A stretch of 7,228 nucleotides of DNA, from the NCBI GenBank assembly GCA_037447235.1, contig JBBIHC010000027.1, positions 1 to 7,228 of the forward strand. Direction: 5' to 3'. Positions 6,204 through 7,228 of the stretch are shown here, in pieces. Made by a program: the position numbers and the translations under genes. The notes under the pieces are model-generated. The model made no database searches, was not told the DNA's origin, and saw only the letters and a program-made list of their open reading frames with translations. The first letter of the stretch is position 1, and each line of letters opens with the position of its first letter. Source of the stretch: JAVZJR01 sp037447235. GTDB lineage: Archaea; Micrarchaeota; Micrarchaeia; Anstonellales; Bilamarchaeaceae.

Positions 6204-7028
6204 ATGGATTTTGATTGGTGGAGTAGAAACGAGAAAATTTTCCTATTTCTTGGAATTCCACTAATTCTTTTTCTGATCTATTTTATACCAAGCAACATAA
6301 AAGACGCGTATTTTGTTCTCAACAAAAATAACGTTTCTATTCTGAGTATGTTCCTGTCTAACTATACTCATACGGATTTTTGGCATCTTGTGGCCAACGT
6401 AAGCGCATACCTTATAGTGATTTACTTAATCTTGAAATTTGAACCGAACAAAGCTAGTTTCTACAAAGCAATGAGTTTTCTGTTTATTGTTCTACCGTTC
6501 ATTGTTTCGGCTATTACGGCCATTTACGTTCCGGTCCTTAACTCACAAGGATTTTCTGGAGTAGTTGCCGGGTTATTTGGCTACTTTATGTATGTTACTT
6601 ATCGGTATGTAAAGGACATATGGAAACTTAACGCAGACATAAACTTCATTTACCTCTTTCTTTGCATAAACGCCCTTATCGGAGTAGCCAGTTACTGGCT
6701 AGCCAATAATCCAGCGTTCGCGGCCGTTTTATTTATCTTGGCAATCGGTCTTTTGTACTATAATCGCCATCTGCTCAAAAGCATAGTCGTTCTTCTAAGG
6801 AATGAAGAAAAAGAACTCAAAGCTCAGCGCCGTTTACCGATCAAAGAATGTCTTACGTTTATGCTTGCCCTGTTCGTTCTGTTTTCTCTTCCCTCATTGA
6901 TGCAAGTTACAGTTCAAAATGGAGGCGTGACAAACGCAATCGGACACTATGTGGGTTACATTGCAGGAATATTCTTCCCAATACTATTTATAGAAATTAA
7001 AATTATAGAAATTAAAATATGGAAGTAG
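6204..7028 (+). CDS. Rhomboid-like intramembrane serine protease
   Basis: A 274-residue, very hydrophobic protein with about eight candidate membrane segments (roughly residues 11-29, 61-79, 90-110, 117-134, 147-166, 171-187, 217-234 and 247-264). Rhomboid signatures are present: H56-T-D-F-W-H61-L-V-A-N65 (HxxxxHxxxN of TM2), G-F-S118-G (catalytic serine), and G-H248-Y-V-G-Y-I-A-G in the last segment (catalytic histidine). Rhomboids cut membrane proteins within or beside the bilayer. The Ser-His separation of 130 residues is much longer than in compact rhomboids and holds two extra hydrophobic stretches plus a charged loop (RNEEKELKAQRR, about 199-210). GTG 6195 is an alternative start adding three residues; no clear Shine-Dalgarno sequence or TATA box was seen for either. 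The gene is visibly AT-richer than the isoprenoid genes, so it may have a different history. Substrate unknown. Confidence 0.8.
   Translation: MDFDWWSRNEKIFLFLGIPLILFLIYFIPSNIKDAYFVLNKNNVSILSMFLSNYTHTDFWHLVANVSAYLIVIYLILKFEPNKASFYKAMSFLFIVLPFIVSAITAIYVPVLNSQGFSGVVAGLFGYFMYVTYRYVKDIWKLNADINFIYLFLCINALIGVASYWLANNPAFAAVLFILAIGLLYYNRHLLKSIVVLLRNEEKELKAQRRLPIKECLTFMLALFVLFSLPSLMQVTVQNGGVTNAIGHYVGYIAGIFFPILFIEIKIIEIKIWK
6988..7017 (+). repeat. Perfect 15-bp tandem duplication at the 3' end of the rhomboid gene
   Basis: TTATAGAAATTAAAA occurs twice back to back (6988-7002 and 7003-7017), in frame, so the protein ends F-IEIKI-IEIKI-WK. It looks like a slippage duplication that lengthens the C-terminal tail by five residues without disturbing the frame. 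Confidence 0.85.
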
Positions 7029-7031
7029 AAC

Positions 7032-7052
7032 TGCATTTCATTAGAAAATGCA
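7032..7052. other. Short inverted repeat after the rhomboid stop
   Basis: TGCATTT (7032-7038) and AAATGCA (7046-7052) form a perfect 7-bp stem with a 7-nt loop, starting 3 nt after the rhomboid stop. It lies between two converging transcription units and could help end either one, but no T-run adjoins it on the plus strand. The function is a guess. Confidence 0.4.
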
Positions 7053-7063
7053 CTCGTCTAACT

Positions 7064-7144
7064 AAAATTACTCAGACCGCACGTCAGTCATCACCGGACC
7101 AAAAACCTGTTTTAGCCCTCAGAGATCACCTTGGTCATCACTGA
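7064..7144 (-). ncRNA. Candidate archaeal C/D box guide RNA
   Basis: Read on the minus strand: C box GTGATGA (7141-7135), 12-nt guide CCAAGGTGATCT (7134-7123), D' box CTGA (7122-7119), spacer (7118-7095), C' box GTGATGA (7094-7088), 12-nt guide CTGACGTGCGGT (7087-7076), D box CTGA (7075-7072). Both guide spacings are exactly 12 nt, the archaeal norm, and the guides differ while the boxes are identical, unlike a simple repeat. The spacer folds into a 9-bp hairpin (7118-7110 with 7104-7096, two G-U pairs). It starts directly after CTGA and leaves a 3-nt bulge before the GA of the C' box, as a kink-turn for L7Ae requires. A TATA box at 7174-7165 predicts a start near 7144, and TAATTTTAG (7070-7062) could end it. 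Weakness: no good terminal stem outside the C and D boxes, and the D'-C' spacer is longer than usual. Ends are approximate. Confidence 0.68.
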
Positions 7145-7164
7145 TGGCATAATGCGCTGTTCCG

Positions 7165-7180
7165 GCTTATAAGCGTTTTG
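7165..7180 (-). promoter_or_regulatory. TATA box with upstream BRE-like sequence for the guide RNA
   Basis: On the minus strand, AAAACG (7180-7175) precedes GCTTATAAGC (7174-7165). The TATA centre is about 25 nt before position 7144, three bases before the C box, which is where an archaeal guide RNA with its own promoter would be expected to start. The ten bases form a perfect palindrome, so the same box could also be read on the plus strand. Confidence 0.6.
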
Positions 7181-7228
7181 GTGACTTCCGTATTCATAGT
7201 ATTTGTATTCTTACTGGACGCTCGTTCC

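Noticed and set aside
7138..7228. Short open frame entering from the right edge on the minus strand (about 29 codons)
   Set aside because: It has no recognisable motif, is too short to judge, and overlaps the proposed TATA box of the guide RNA. I see nothing else supportable in 7145-7228.
7029..7228. tRNA gene in the right-hand non-coding stretch
   Set aside because: No T-loop GTTCRA motif with a matching acceptor stem was found on either strand.

Overview
The window looks archaeal. It carries five contiguous genes that together match the lower part of the archaeal-type mevalonate route: isopentenyl phosphate kinase, the flavin prenyltransferase UbiX, a UbiD-family decarboxylase, and the two subunits of the aconitase-X-type phosphomevalonate dehydratase. 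TATA boxes lie about 25 nt before start codons that have no ribosome-binding site, which is the archaeal leaderless pattern. A probable C/D box guide RNA lies at the right end. The large Asn/Ser-rich beta-helix surface protein at the left resembles those common in small-genome archaea of the DPANN type. That placement is a guess, because no rRNA or ribosomal gene is present.

Layout. (1) 1-1791, + strand: 3' part of a secreted, heavily N-glycosylatable parallel beta-helix (NosD-like) protein, cut by the left edge. (2) 1792-1861: T-rich gap with a possible terminator and a promoter. (3) 1862-6185, + strand: ipk, ubiX, UbiD-like decarboxylase, dehydratase large subunit, dehydratase small subunit. 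There is a second strong TATA box before ubiX, and the last four genes overlap or are almost touching. (4) 6204-7028, + strand: an AT-richer gene for a divergent rhomboid-type intramembrane serine protease. (5) 7029-7228: no protein gene seen. On the minus strand, about 7144-7064, there are two C-box/D-box pairs, each enclosing exactly 12 nt. The spacer between them folds into a hairpin, and a TATA box sits at the right distance upstream.

How the genes work together. The dehydratase converts mevalonate 5-phosphate to trans-anhydromevalonate 5-phosphate. The UbiD-like enzyme decarboxylates that to isopentenyl phosphate, using prenylated FMN made by UbiX. IPK phosphorylates the product to isopentenyl diphosphate, the precursor of archaeal lipids. 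The gene order is the reverse of the reaction order. Mevalonate kinase and the upstream enzymes are not in the window. The beta-helix protein and the rhomboid have no visible link to this pathway.

The observation most worth following is the C/D box RNA. Its two guides show partial complementarity to two universally conserved segments near the 3' end of 16S rRNA, as recalled from memory. One of these places the predicted methylation at the nucleotide equivalent to E. coli C1402.
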